This document shows positions 6,490 to 12,849 of a DNA stretch of 12,849 nt, piece by piece (within the stretch, counting starts at the first letter, position 1; every line of letters starts with the position of its first letter). Where the stretch lies: the NCBI GenBank assembly GCA_002482725.1, contig DLGO01000040.1:12158-25006 (forward strand), read 5' to 3'. The notes under the pieces are model-generated. The model did not search any database, was not told where the DNA came from, and saw nothing but the letters and a program-made list of their open reading frames with translations. The position numbers and the translations under genes were made by a program. This DNA is from Bacteroidetes bacterium UBA7692. Its GTDB lineage: Bacteria; Bacteroidota; Bacteroidia; Chitinophagales; LD1.

Positions 6490-7506
6490 ATGCGTATGAT
6501 AGACCTGAGAAGCGATACCGTAACCCTCCCGGGAAAAGCCATGCTGGATGCCATGCACAACGCCAAAGTTGGTGATGATGTATTTGCCGAAGACCCGACC
6601 GTAAAGGAACTGGAAGAAAAAGCCGCAGCCATGTTTGGCTTCGAGGCAGGATTGTTCTTCCCTTCCGGCACCATGTCCAACCAGGTAGCTATAAAAGCCC
6701 ACACACAGCCGCTGGACGAGATTATATGCGACAAGATGTGCCACATATACAACTACGAAACTGGTGGATGGGCATTCCACTCGGGTGTAAGCGTGCGCCT
6801 GACCAACGGTCACCTGGGCCGCATGACACCAACGGATATAGAAGAATGCATACTACCCGACTACGACTGGTATCCCAACACTCGACTGGTATGTATAGAA
6901 AATTCCGTAAACAAAGGTGGTGGCAGCATTTATACGCTGGATGAAATGAAGGCCATATCAGCTTTTTGCAAGTCGAAGAACCTGCCCCTGCACATGGATG
7001 GCGCGCGCTTGTTCAATGCGCTGGTGGCACAGAATATAAAGCCGATAGAACTGAAGGGCCTGTTCGACACCATTTCCATCTGCATATCAAAAGGACTGGG
7101 CGCCCCTGTAGGCTCTGTGCTATTGGGCAGCAAAGACCTGATAAAACGCTCGCGAAAAATACGCAAGGTAATGGGCGGCGGCATGAGGCAGGCTGGTTAT
7201 CTGGCAGCAGCATGTGTCTATGCACTTGATAATAATATAGCCCGCCTTAGTGAAGACCATAAACATGCCCAGCTATTGGGCACAGCCCTGGCAGCAAATC
7301 CGCTGGTAAAAAATGTGCTTCCCATACAAACCAACCTGGTGATAGCAGAAGTCAAAAATGCGCAGCTATATGCAGACAAGCTAAAGGAACATGGCATTCT
7401 GGCACAACCATTCTCTGCTGTACAAATCAGGTTTGTAACACATCTGGATGTATCAAATGATGATATACAGCAGGTTGTAAGTGTTATTAACAGCATGAAA
7501 AGTTAA
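6490..7506 (+). CDS. ltaE: Low-specificity L-threonine aldolase (PLP)
   Basis: A 338-aa fold-type I PLP enzyme of the beta-eliminating lyase/threonine aldolase family that splits L-threonine or L-allo-threonine into glycine and acetaldehyde in the cytoplasm. Visible: IDLRSDTVTLP (4-14), GDDVFAEDPTVKELE (28-42), FFPSGTMSNQVAI (56-68, cofactor phosphate loop), HIYNYETGG (85-93, His85 stacks on PLP), IEN (136-138), LHMDGARLFNA (167-177; Asp170 and Arg173) and ISICISKGLGAPVGS (195-209) with Lys201 as the Schiff-base lysine. Length is normal. The first ATG (6490) touches the rhomboid stop; a second ATG two codons on (6496) gives the more usual MIDLRSDT start, so the exact N-terminus is uncertain by two residues. 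Stereospecificity beyond L-type cannot be read from sequence. Confidence 0.93.
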   Translation: MRMIDLRSDTVTLPGKAMLDAMHNAKVGDDVFAEDPTVKELEEKAAAMFGFEAGLFFPSGTMSNQVAIKAHTQPLDEIICDKMCHIYNYETGGWAFHSGVSVRLTNGHLGRMTPTDIEECILPDYDWYPNTRLVCIENSVNKGGGSIYTLDEMKAISAFCKSKNLPLHMDGARLFNALVAQNIKPIELKGLFDTISICISKGLGAPVGSVLLGSKDLIKRSRKIRKVMGGGMRQAGYLAAACVYALDNNIARLSEDHKHAQLLGTALAANPLVKNVLPIQTNLVIAEVKNAQLYADKLKEHGILAQPFSAVQIRFVTHLDVSNDDIQQVVSVINSMKS

Positions 7507-7566
7507 TTAACCCATATCCACATTTTTGCATGTAACTTTAGTCTGCTTCCCATCGAATAACAGAGC

Positions 7567-8253
7567 ATGAAATACATATCCACCATAGTAGCATCATTCT
7601 GCTTTTTTATGGCAGCGCAGGCCCAATGTGTAACTTGTACCTCTGTACAGGCAGCCATGAAAGAACCTGCAAAAGTGAAAGTGCTGATATTGAAAAATGC
7701 AGCACTAACATCACTGCCTGCCGGGCTGGATAAATTAGTAAACCTGGAAGAACTGGATGTATCCGGCAATAAGCTTACAGCCCTGCCAGGCGAGTTAGGC
7801 TCACTAAAGAAATTAAAAAAAGTAAATGCCTCAGCTAATCTGATTGCAGTATTCCCTGAAGTATTGACCAAATGCAGCGCGCTCGAAGACCTGGATATAT
7901 CATTCAACAGTATTGTTTCTATTCCGGCTTCTATAAAAAGCTGCACAGCTATCAAGCGGCTTGCATTACAAAAGAATAAGCTGGCAGGGTTTCCGGCAGA
8001 GATAGCTGCCCTCAGCAATCTGTCCATACTGGACATCAGTTATAATGCCTTCACCTCATTGCCTGAGCCGCTGTACGAAATAAAGAGCCTGAAAACGCTG
8101 GATATCAGCTTTAACAAGACACTGTCAGGTTTCAGCAAAGGCATAGGCAAGATGGCCGAATTGCGTTACATGAATGCCAAAGCCACCAAGCTTAGCAACG
8201 CACAGGTAGAAGAGCTAACCTATCTGATACCCGATTGCAGCATCATGCTATAA
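7567..8253 (+). CDS. Secreted leucine-rich-repeat protein
   Basis: A 228-aa protein with a signal peptide (MKYI, hydrophobic 5-16, AAQAQC with a probable cut near residues 19-20) followed by LRRs almost to the end. The landmark asparagine of each repeat falls at 44, 68, 91, 114, 137, 160 and 183: one 24-residue step, then five of exactly 23. The pattern LxxLxLSxNxLxxLPxxIxxL is the typical bacterial LRR that builds a curved solenoid for protein binding. The C-terminal end (KLSNAQVEELTYLIPDCSI, 208-226) is a capping segment commonly seen on LRR proteins of this phylum; Cys21, Cys24 and Cys224 could form disulfides. No catalytic domain or sorting signal is seen, so it is probably periplasmic or released and acts as a binding scaffold. 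The partner is unknown. It follows the threonine aldolase gene after 60 nt. Confidence 0.88.
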   Translation: MKYISTIVASFCFFMAAQAQCVTCTSVQAAMKEPAKVKVLILKNAALTSLPAGLDKLVNLEELDVSGNKLTALPGELGSLKKLKKVNASANLIAVFPEVLTKCSALEDLDISFNSIVSIPASIKSCTAIKRLALQKNKLAGFPAEIAALSNLSILDISYNAFTSLPEPLYEIKSLKTLDISFNKTLSGFSKGIGKMAELRYMNAKATKLSNAQVEELTYLIPDCSIML

Positions 8254-8267
8254 TCCAAAATTTGTTG

Positions 8268-8284
8268 TAATACCACTGGTATTA
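8268..8284. promoter_or_regulatory. Perfect 17-bp palindrome upstream of the GH3 gene
   Basis: TAATACCACTGGTATTA consists of perfect 8-bp inverted arms (TAATACCA/TGGTATTA) around one central C. It ends 40 nt before the GH3-family start and begins 14 nt after the LRR gene stop. The odd-length dyad with a central ACCA-n-TGGT core resembles operators of GntR/FadR-type repressors. As a terminator it would be poor: the 1-nt centre forces a strained loop and no T run follows. Confidence 0.5.
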
Positions 8285-8324
8285 ATTCCTTTTCGATTTC
8301 TTTACGGTAAAGTAACAGACCCGT

Positions 8325-9851
8325 ATGAGTTATCTTAAAGACTTGTGGAAGAGAAGCGTTGAAAAGCGCACCAATCAATTCCGCCATTTCAATGCTGCCC
8401 GCAAACAGGAGCACGCATTGCTGAAACTATTGGCAAAAGCAAGCCATACCCGCTTTGGCGAAACCTATAAGTTTGAAGAAATACTGCACTCCGACCATAT
8501 AATAAAGGCATTTCAGGAGAAGGTGCCTGTAGGCAACTACAGCAGCATGCACCCATGGTGGCAGCGCTCTTTCGATGGAGAAAAAGACGTAACCTGGCCA
8601 AAAGAGGTAAAATACTTTGCGCTAAGCAGTGGCACCTCCGAGGGCAGCAGCAAGTTTATACCCGTAACCAAGCAGATGCTCCGCTCCATCAGGCGCGGAA
8701 GCTTGCGGCAGCTGTTGGCCATAGCCCGCAACCCTGCCCTGCCCAAGGATATACTCCGCCGAGACTCGCTGATGATAGGCGGCAGCACAGAGCTACAATT
8801 CAACGGCATCAACTACAGCGGTGACCTGAGCGGCATTACTACCTCCAATATACCCTTCTGGTTTCAGCGCTTCTCCAAGCCTGAACCGGAAATAAGGAAA
8901 CTGAAAAGCTGGGAAGAAAAAGTACACGACATAGTGTTGGAAGCCGGCAGCTGGGACGTAAGTATGGTCGCAGGTGTACCCGCATGGATACAGCTGATAT
9001 TTGAAAAAATAATCGCCCACTACAACCTGGAAACCATACACGATATATGGCCGCACCTGAGCGTATATGCACATGGCGGCGTAGCCATAGACCCATACAA
9101 AACCAGCCTGCAAAAACTATTTGGCAAGCCCGTGTACTTCTACGAAACATACATGGCCTCCGAGGGCTTTTTTGCCTACCAGAACAAGCGCGATGCCAAA
9201 GGCATGAAGCTGTTCCTGAACAATGGAGTATTCTTTGAGTTTATCCCCTTCAATGAGCAGAACTTTGATGAAGAGGGAAACTTGCTGAACAATCCTAAAA
9301 GCCTTACCATTGCTGAAGTTGAAGCTGATACCGATTATGCCTTGCTCATATCCACCTGCTCGGGCGCATGGCGGTATATGATAGGTGATACCGTCCGATT
9401 TGTTTCGCTCAAAACCTATGAGATAAAAATAACGGGGCGGACCAAACACTTCCTGAGCCTGTGCGGTGAGCACCTGAGCGTAGACAACATGAGCACCGCC
9501 CTGCAAAGCACTGCAGCACAGTTTGGCATCATCTCCAATGAGTTTACTGTAGCAGGCTATACTTCTGCCGAAGGTTTAACGCATCACTGGTATATCGGAA
9601 CGGATAAGGAAGTTGACGCTGCTGCATTCCAAAAAAAGCTGGATGAGGCACTAAGTGCTGTAAACGATGACTACAAGGTAGAGAGGCTACATGCGCTTAA
9701 AAATATGATCGTTACCATGCTGCCCAATGATACTTTCAATAACTTTTTGGCAGAGCAGGGAAAACAGGGCGGGCAGACAAAATTTCCAAGGGTGTTAAGG
9801 AATCAGCTATACGGGGATTGGAAGGCCTATGTTTCAAAGGCAGGATTTTAG
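8325..9851 (+). CDS. GH3-family acyl-adenylating enzyme (amido synthetase-like)
   Basis: A 508-aa member of the GH3 family, named from plant enzymes that join auxin or jasmonate to amino acids by way of an acyl-adenylate (ANL superfamily). Motifs: ALSSGTSEGSSKFIPVT (99-115), the Ser/Thr/Gly-rich ATP loop; YETYMASEG (273-281), the A5-like adenine/acyl segment; GAWRYMIGDTVRF (347-359) with Asp355 expected to hold the ribose; and GRTKHFLSLCGEHLS (371-385), the hinge to the mobile C-terminal domain. All nucleotide-site motifs look intact, so adenylation chemistry is likely. It is shorter than plant GH3 (about 580-610 aa), as usual for bacterial forms. Homologues are widespread in Bacteroidota, but substrate and pathway are, to my knowledge, not established. 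There is no signal peptide, so it should act in the cytoplasm. The palindrome at 8268-8284 suggests its own regulator. Confidence 0.88.
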   Translation: MSYLKDLWKRSVEKRTNQFRHFNAARKQEHALLKLLAKASHTRFGETYKFEEILHSDHIIKAFQEKVPVGNYSSMHPWWQRSFDGEKDVTWPKEVKYFALSSGTSEGSSKFIPVTKQMLRSIRRGSLRQLLAIARNPALPKDILRRDSLMIGGSTELQFNGINYSGDLSGITTSNIPFWFQRFSKPEPEIRKLKSWEEKVHDIVLEAGSWDVSMVAGVPAWIQLIFEKIIAHYNLETIHDIWPHLSVYAHGGVAIDPYKTSLQKLFGKPVYFYETYMASEGFFAYQNKRDAKGMKLFLNNGVFFEFIPFNEQNFDEEGNLLNNPKSLTIAEVEADTDYALLISTCSGAWRYMIGDTVRFVSLKTYEIKITGRTKHFLSLCGEHLSVDNMSTALQSTAAQFGIISNEFTVAGYTSAEGLTHHWYIGTDKEVDAAAFQKKLDEALSAVNDDYKVERLHALKNMIVTMLPNDTFNNFLAEQGKQGGQTKFPRVLRNQLYGDWKAYVSKAGF

Positions 9852-10032
9852 TTATTCCATACTTTGTAACAAAGCAGCCCGGTTTCCACCTGAAAGCCCA
9901 CAGCAGTAAGGGTTCAGAACAAATGGTACACACTTAGGTTTTGTACGGCTTTTTAACCAAAAAACGGTAACATAACAACGCATAAAACAGTATAACTCAA
10001 CAGGTAAAGTCTTTAGCGATACCTGCGAGCTT

Positions 10033-12849
10033 ATGAAATGTTGTTTACACACGAAATTTATTTCCCTCAGCATTTTAATGTTCCTGGCATTAAACATCCA
10101 GGCAGCATGCAGCCTGAGCAGCGTATGCGCACTAAAAGCCGACACCTCAATATGCGCAGGCAAAACAACGAGACTTGCAAATTGCTCCGATGCTACTAAC
10201 TTCGGCTACAAATGGAAAGGACTTTCCGGATCAGCACTAAGCAATCTTTCTGACACCACTATAGGCAACCCTAATTTCACCTCTGCCACCACAGGCACTT
10301 ACATCTACACAGTTACTGCTACCAGAAAAACAGACGCCACCTGCTTCCTTACAGACACCATCACTATCATCGTTAATCAGGCAGCTGTTATCCCTACCAT
10401 AGTACTGGAAAAAACCTGCGCAGGCGATACTTTGAAATTTAGCATAGCACAGCGCACCGGCGAAACTTACGCATGGACAGGACCTGCAAGCTATACAGGT
10501 ACAGGCAATACGGTAGCCCGCGCCAATGCAAGCACACTGCACAGCGGCAGCTACTCGGTAACTGTAACCGCTACAGGAGGCTGCAGGGTACTAACTTCTA
10601 AAACAATAACCGTAAGCAAACCAATAGCCAACGCAGGCAGGGATACCTCTGCATGCAAAGGCACCAACATAAAAATAGGCAGCAACCCAACTGCACAAGG
10701 CGGTATAGCACCTTACACCTACTCCTGGACTGCTATAGGAGATACCCTTTCATCCAACACTATAGCCAATCCGGTTGCCTCTCCGGGACAGAATAGTTAC
10801 TTTATACTTAGGATCTCAGATTCAGTAGGCTGCACCGCCGGGCCAGATACCATGAAAATAGTAGTAGGTACCTGTAACCAGATATGCGAGGGAGCTAAAG
10901 GCCCAAATCTTTTAGGCTCTATGGGCACTTTCAGCGCTCCATACATCATACCAAACAACACTACCTCAGATGCTTGTATCCGCAGTGGCGGTGTTTCTGC
11001 TCCACTTGACAACATTGGCAGCGCAAAACCAACCCAAACAAGCTACACCTACGCAAGAACCAGCGGCGGCATGGGGCCGGAAGGAACATATACCTTCGTA
11101 AAAACCCTTGGCACCGGTAGCACAGGCAACTGTATGCACGGAGACTTCAGGGGTGCTGACCACACAGGCGATGGTGGCTACTTCATGGCCATTAACGGTT
11201 CACCAAACATCAACTCCTATGGCGCTACCTTCTTCAAGCTTGACTCTATCGAAGTTTGCCCTAACACAGACTACGAGTTCAGCGCTTGGGTTACCAACCT
11301 GAAAACAGGGATGCAGACGCATGGCGCCAATTCTTACCCGAACATTGCCTTCTTCATCAACGATGTAATCGTGGCCAGCTCTGGAGATGTAATGCCAACT
11401 ACCGGCCAGTGGGCAAATAACTGGCGCAAAAGCGGTGGTACATGGTTCTCGGATAACACGCGCTACGCCAATATCCGCATAGATAATTACACATTCGTTG
11501 CCTCCGGCAATGACCTTGGACTGGATGATATCAATTTTGGCATCTGCGGTCCTGTTATCATTTCTCGTACATCCAAAAACATCTACTGCGAAAATGAAAC
11601 TGTAAAAGTACGTGACTCTATAGCGTGTACCAACGGACGTACCTACAGCTTCTACAGGTGGCAGAGAAGCACCGATGGCGGCAACAACTGGACGTTTGTT
11701 TCACCATTGGGTTCATCGAACAATTCAGCATTCTACCCGGTAGCGCTTGATTCATTCACAGCCACCCTGGCTATGGATGGCTACAAATACCGCGTGGCAG
11801 TGGCACTGGATTCAAACTCATTGCTGACCAGCGATGCAGACTGCACCATATATGGTAACGCTACTACTATAAGGGTAAGGCCATTGCCAAATGTAACCAT
11901 ACAAACTGCAGACACCATTTGTCCGAATATAGCAGCAGTACTAACCGGTGTTGGCAGCAGCGGCACACAGCCATTTACCTATACATGGACCAACAACCTG
12001 AACGGCACCAGCGCAACAGGCCAAACCTACAGCCTTGGTGTAAGCAATCCGATAAGCATATATGTAACGCTAAGCGACTCTATCGGCTGTACTGCTAAAG
12101 ACTCAACTACACTGATACCTGCGCCGCTGTTTACTACCTCCGCTACTTCTACTAATGTATTGTGCTTTGGTGGAAATACAGGAACTGCCGCAGTAAGCAC
12201 AACAGGTGCTACCAACCCATACAGCATTGCATGGTCAGGTGGAAACACCGCTTTCACCCGCAATGACCTGACAGCAAATACCCATACATACTCAGTAACA
12301 GACAGGTTTGGTTGTATTGTAACCGGCACTGTGGCAATAACACAGCCAACCGTACTCGCCGCCACAGGAAGCACACAGGCAGTTAGCTGCTTCAATAGCA
12401 ACACTGGCACCATCACCCAAACAGTAACAGGAGGCACAGCACCTTACAGCTTTAAATGGAATGACTCAACAGCTACCCAAAACAGGACTTCACTGGCAAA
12501 TGGCACACACACAGTAACCATAACAGATGCAAACGGCTGTACACTTAGCAAAAGTTACAGCATAGCTAACGCGGACAGCATAACTGTAACAGGCAGCAAA
12601 CAAGATGTAAAATGCAATGGTGCAGCAACAGGATCTATAGCCCTGACAGCAACCGGAGGTACCGCACCATACACATACTCATGGAGCAATGCAGCTACAA
12701 CATCAACTATAAATGGCCTTGTAGCAGGCACCTATACAGCTACCGTAACAGATAGCAAAGGATGCAGCAAAACAGCGACATTTACCATAACACAACCCGC
12801 AGCAGCACTTAGCGCAGCGGCTACAGCTACTCCGGTTAACTGCTTCGGT
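10033..12849 (+). CDS. Large secreted SprB-repeat adhesin, 5' part (open at window end)
   Basis: The frame is open for 939 codons from ATG 10033 to the last base with no stop; an in-frame TAA at 9973-9975 and no nearer start support this ATG. Residues 1-24 are a signal peptide (hydrophobic 9-22, then NIQA). No lipobox precedes Cys26. Modules by eye: three Ig/PKD-like domains (about 35-113, 117-193, 198-276), a 220-residue beta-rich domain bounded by Cys285 and Cys505 (contains GDGGYFMAI, NTDYEFSAWV and GNDLGLDDINFG), two more Ig-like domains (about 506-612 and 616-696; the first has RWQRSTDGGNNW), then SprB-type repeats of 75 residues. Composition is rich in Thr, Ser, Ala and Asn. Such proteins in Bacteroidota are usually exported by the type IX system and serve in adhesion or gliding; the sorting domain would be at the missing C-terminus. 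The 181-bp gap before it shows only small hairpins and a 7/8 promoter-like TAGGTTTT (9935-9942). Confidence 0.9.
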   Translation, partial: MKCCLHTKFISLSILMFLALNIQAACSLSSVCALKADTSICAGKTTRLANCSDATNFGYKWKGLSGSALSNLSDTTIGNPNFTSATTGTYIYTVTATRKTDATCFLTDTITIIVNQAAVIPTIVLEKTCAGDTLKFSIAQRTGETYAWTGPASYTGTGNTVARANASTLHSGSYSVTVTATGGCRVLTSKTITVSKPIANAGRDTSACKGTNIKIGSNPTAQGGIAPYTYSWTAIGDTLSSNTIANPVASPGQNSYFILRISDSVGCTAGPDTMKIVVGTCNQICEGAKGPNLLGSMGTFSAPYIIPNNTTSDACIRSGGVSAPLDNIGSAKPTQTSYTYARTSGGMGPEGTYTFVKTLGTGSTGNCMHGDFRGADHTGDGGYFMAINGSPNINSYGATFFKLDSIEVCPNTDYEFSAWVTNLKTGMQTHGANSYPNIAFFINDVIVASSGDVMPTTGQWANNWRKSGGTWFSDNTRYANIRIDNYTFVASGNDLGLDDINFGICGPVIISRTSKNIYCENETVKVRDSIACTNGRTYSFYRWQRSTDGGNNWTFVSPLGSSNNSAFYPVALDSFTATLAMDGYKYRVAVALDSNSLLTSDADCTIYGNATTIRVRPLPNVTIQTADTICPNIAAVLTGVGSSGTQPFTYTWTNNLNGTSATGQTYSLGVSNPISIYVTLSDSIGCTAKDSTTLIPAPLFTTSATSTNVLCFGGNTGTAAVSTTGATNPYSIAWSGGNTAFTRNDLTANTHTYSVTDRFGCIVTGTVAITQPTVLAATGSTQAVSCFNSNTGTITQTVTGGTAPYSFKWNDSTATQNRTSLANGTHTVTITDANGCTLSKSYSIANADSITVTGSKQDVKCNGAATGSIALTATGGTAPYTYSWSNAATTSTINGLVAGTYTATVTDSKGCSKTATFTITQPAAALSAAATATPVNCFG
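12163..12840 (+). repeat. Tandem SprB-type repeats within the adhesin (3 units, fourth starting)
   Basis: Units start at cysteine codons 711, 786, 861 and 937 (12163, 12388, 12613, 12841), so the periods are 225, 225 and 228 nt. Each unit follows the plan C-[FN]-G/S-x-x-T-G-(T/S)-I/A, GGTAPY(S/T)(F/Y)xWS/N, a 'L..GTYT.TVTD..GC' stretch and TITQP. A second cysteine (761, 836, 911) lies exactly 50 residues after the first in all three units, which suggests one disulfide per repeat. Nucleotide sequences have diverged, so this is an old duplication rather than a recent slippage array. More units are likely beyond the window. Confidence 0.88.

Noticed and set aside
7503..8036. Minus-strand open frame of 177 codons
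   Set aside because: It is antisense to the LRR gene; the regular 23-residue repeats on the plus strand settle which strand codes.
9862..9874. Small hairpin CTTTG-TAA-CAAAG after the GH3 gene as terminator
   Set aside because: It has only five pairs, low GC and no following T run; it could be chance.
10033..10113. Possible lipoprotein signal in the adhesin (AAC near residue 26)
   Set aside because: The residue at -3 is Gln, not Leu/Val/Ile as a lipobox needs; a signal peptidase I site after NIQA fits better.
12027..12437. Minus-strand open frame of 136 codons, valine- and proline-rich
   Set aside because: It is a shadow of the Thr/Asn-rich repeat codons of the adhesin on the plus strand, which is open for 939 codons.
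12163..12849. Regularly spaced repeats as a CRISPR array
   Set aside because: Periods of 225-228 nt, no identical short repeat, and an uninterrupted reading frame show protein repeats.
1..12849. Multi-gene defence, toxin-antitoxin, or mobile-element system
   Set aside because: No nuclease, helicase, integrase, transposase, toxin pair or terminal repeats are visible. Genes are housekeeping or common accessory types with similar base composition.

Overview
The window looks like chromosomal DNA from a Bacteroidota bacterium, most likely of the Chitinophagaceae or a near relative. The evidence is a DUF4294 protein, a large secreted SprB-type repeat adhesin, a GH3-family enzyme of the kind found in Bacteroidota, an Nramp-UspA fusion, weak or absent Shine-Dalgarno sequences, and promoter elements of the Bacteroidota type (TTG, about 19-22 bp, then TAnnTTTG). 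No phage, insertion sequence, integrase, tRNA, rRNA or CRISPR array is visible.

Layout. Positions 1-162 hold the 3' end of an MscS-type mechanosensitive channel gene. It converges on a minus-strand DUF4294 gene (236-817) across a 21-bp perfect hairpin that can terminate both. Further along the minus strand is ilvE (954-2039), a branched-chain aminotransferase with its own GAAA-capped terminator. Divergent from ilvE is a two-gene plus-strand unit (2114-3102): a 135-aa protein that may be a diverged DNA polymerase III psi (HolD-like) subunit, coupled by a TAATG overlap to rdgB, which removes damaged purine nucleotides. rdgB runs into the 3' end of a minus-strand SGNH hydrolase gene (3094-3759) with a 9-bp overlap.

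From 3868 to the end everything reads on the plus strand. A compact promoter and palindromic operator precede mntH (3931-5799), an Nramp Mn/Fe transporter with a C-terminal UspA domain. Then come a small rhomboid protease directly abutting a threonine aldolase gene (5866-7506), a secreted leucine-rich-repeat protein (7567-8253), a GH3-type acyl-adenylating enzyme preceded by a 17-bp perfect palindrome (8325-9851), and the first 939 codons of a very large secreted adhesin that is still open at the window edge (10033-12849).

Most genes are housekeeping or common accessory genes with no obvious shared pathway, and I do not see a multi-gene defence or biosynthetic system. The points most worth following are the psi-like protein coupled to rdgB, the operator overlapping the mntH promoter, the palindrome before the GH3 gene, and the modular disulfide-patterned adhesin with an embedded candidate binding domain.
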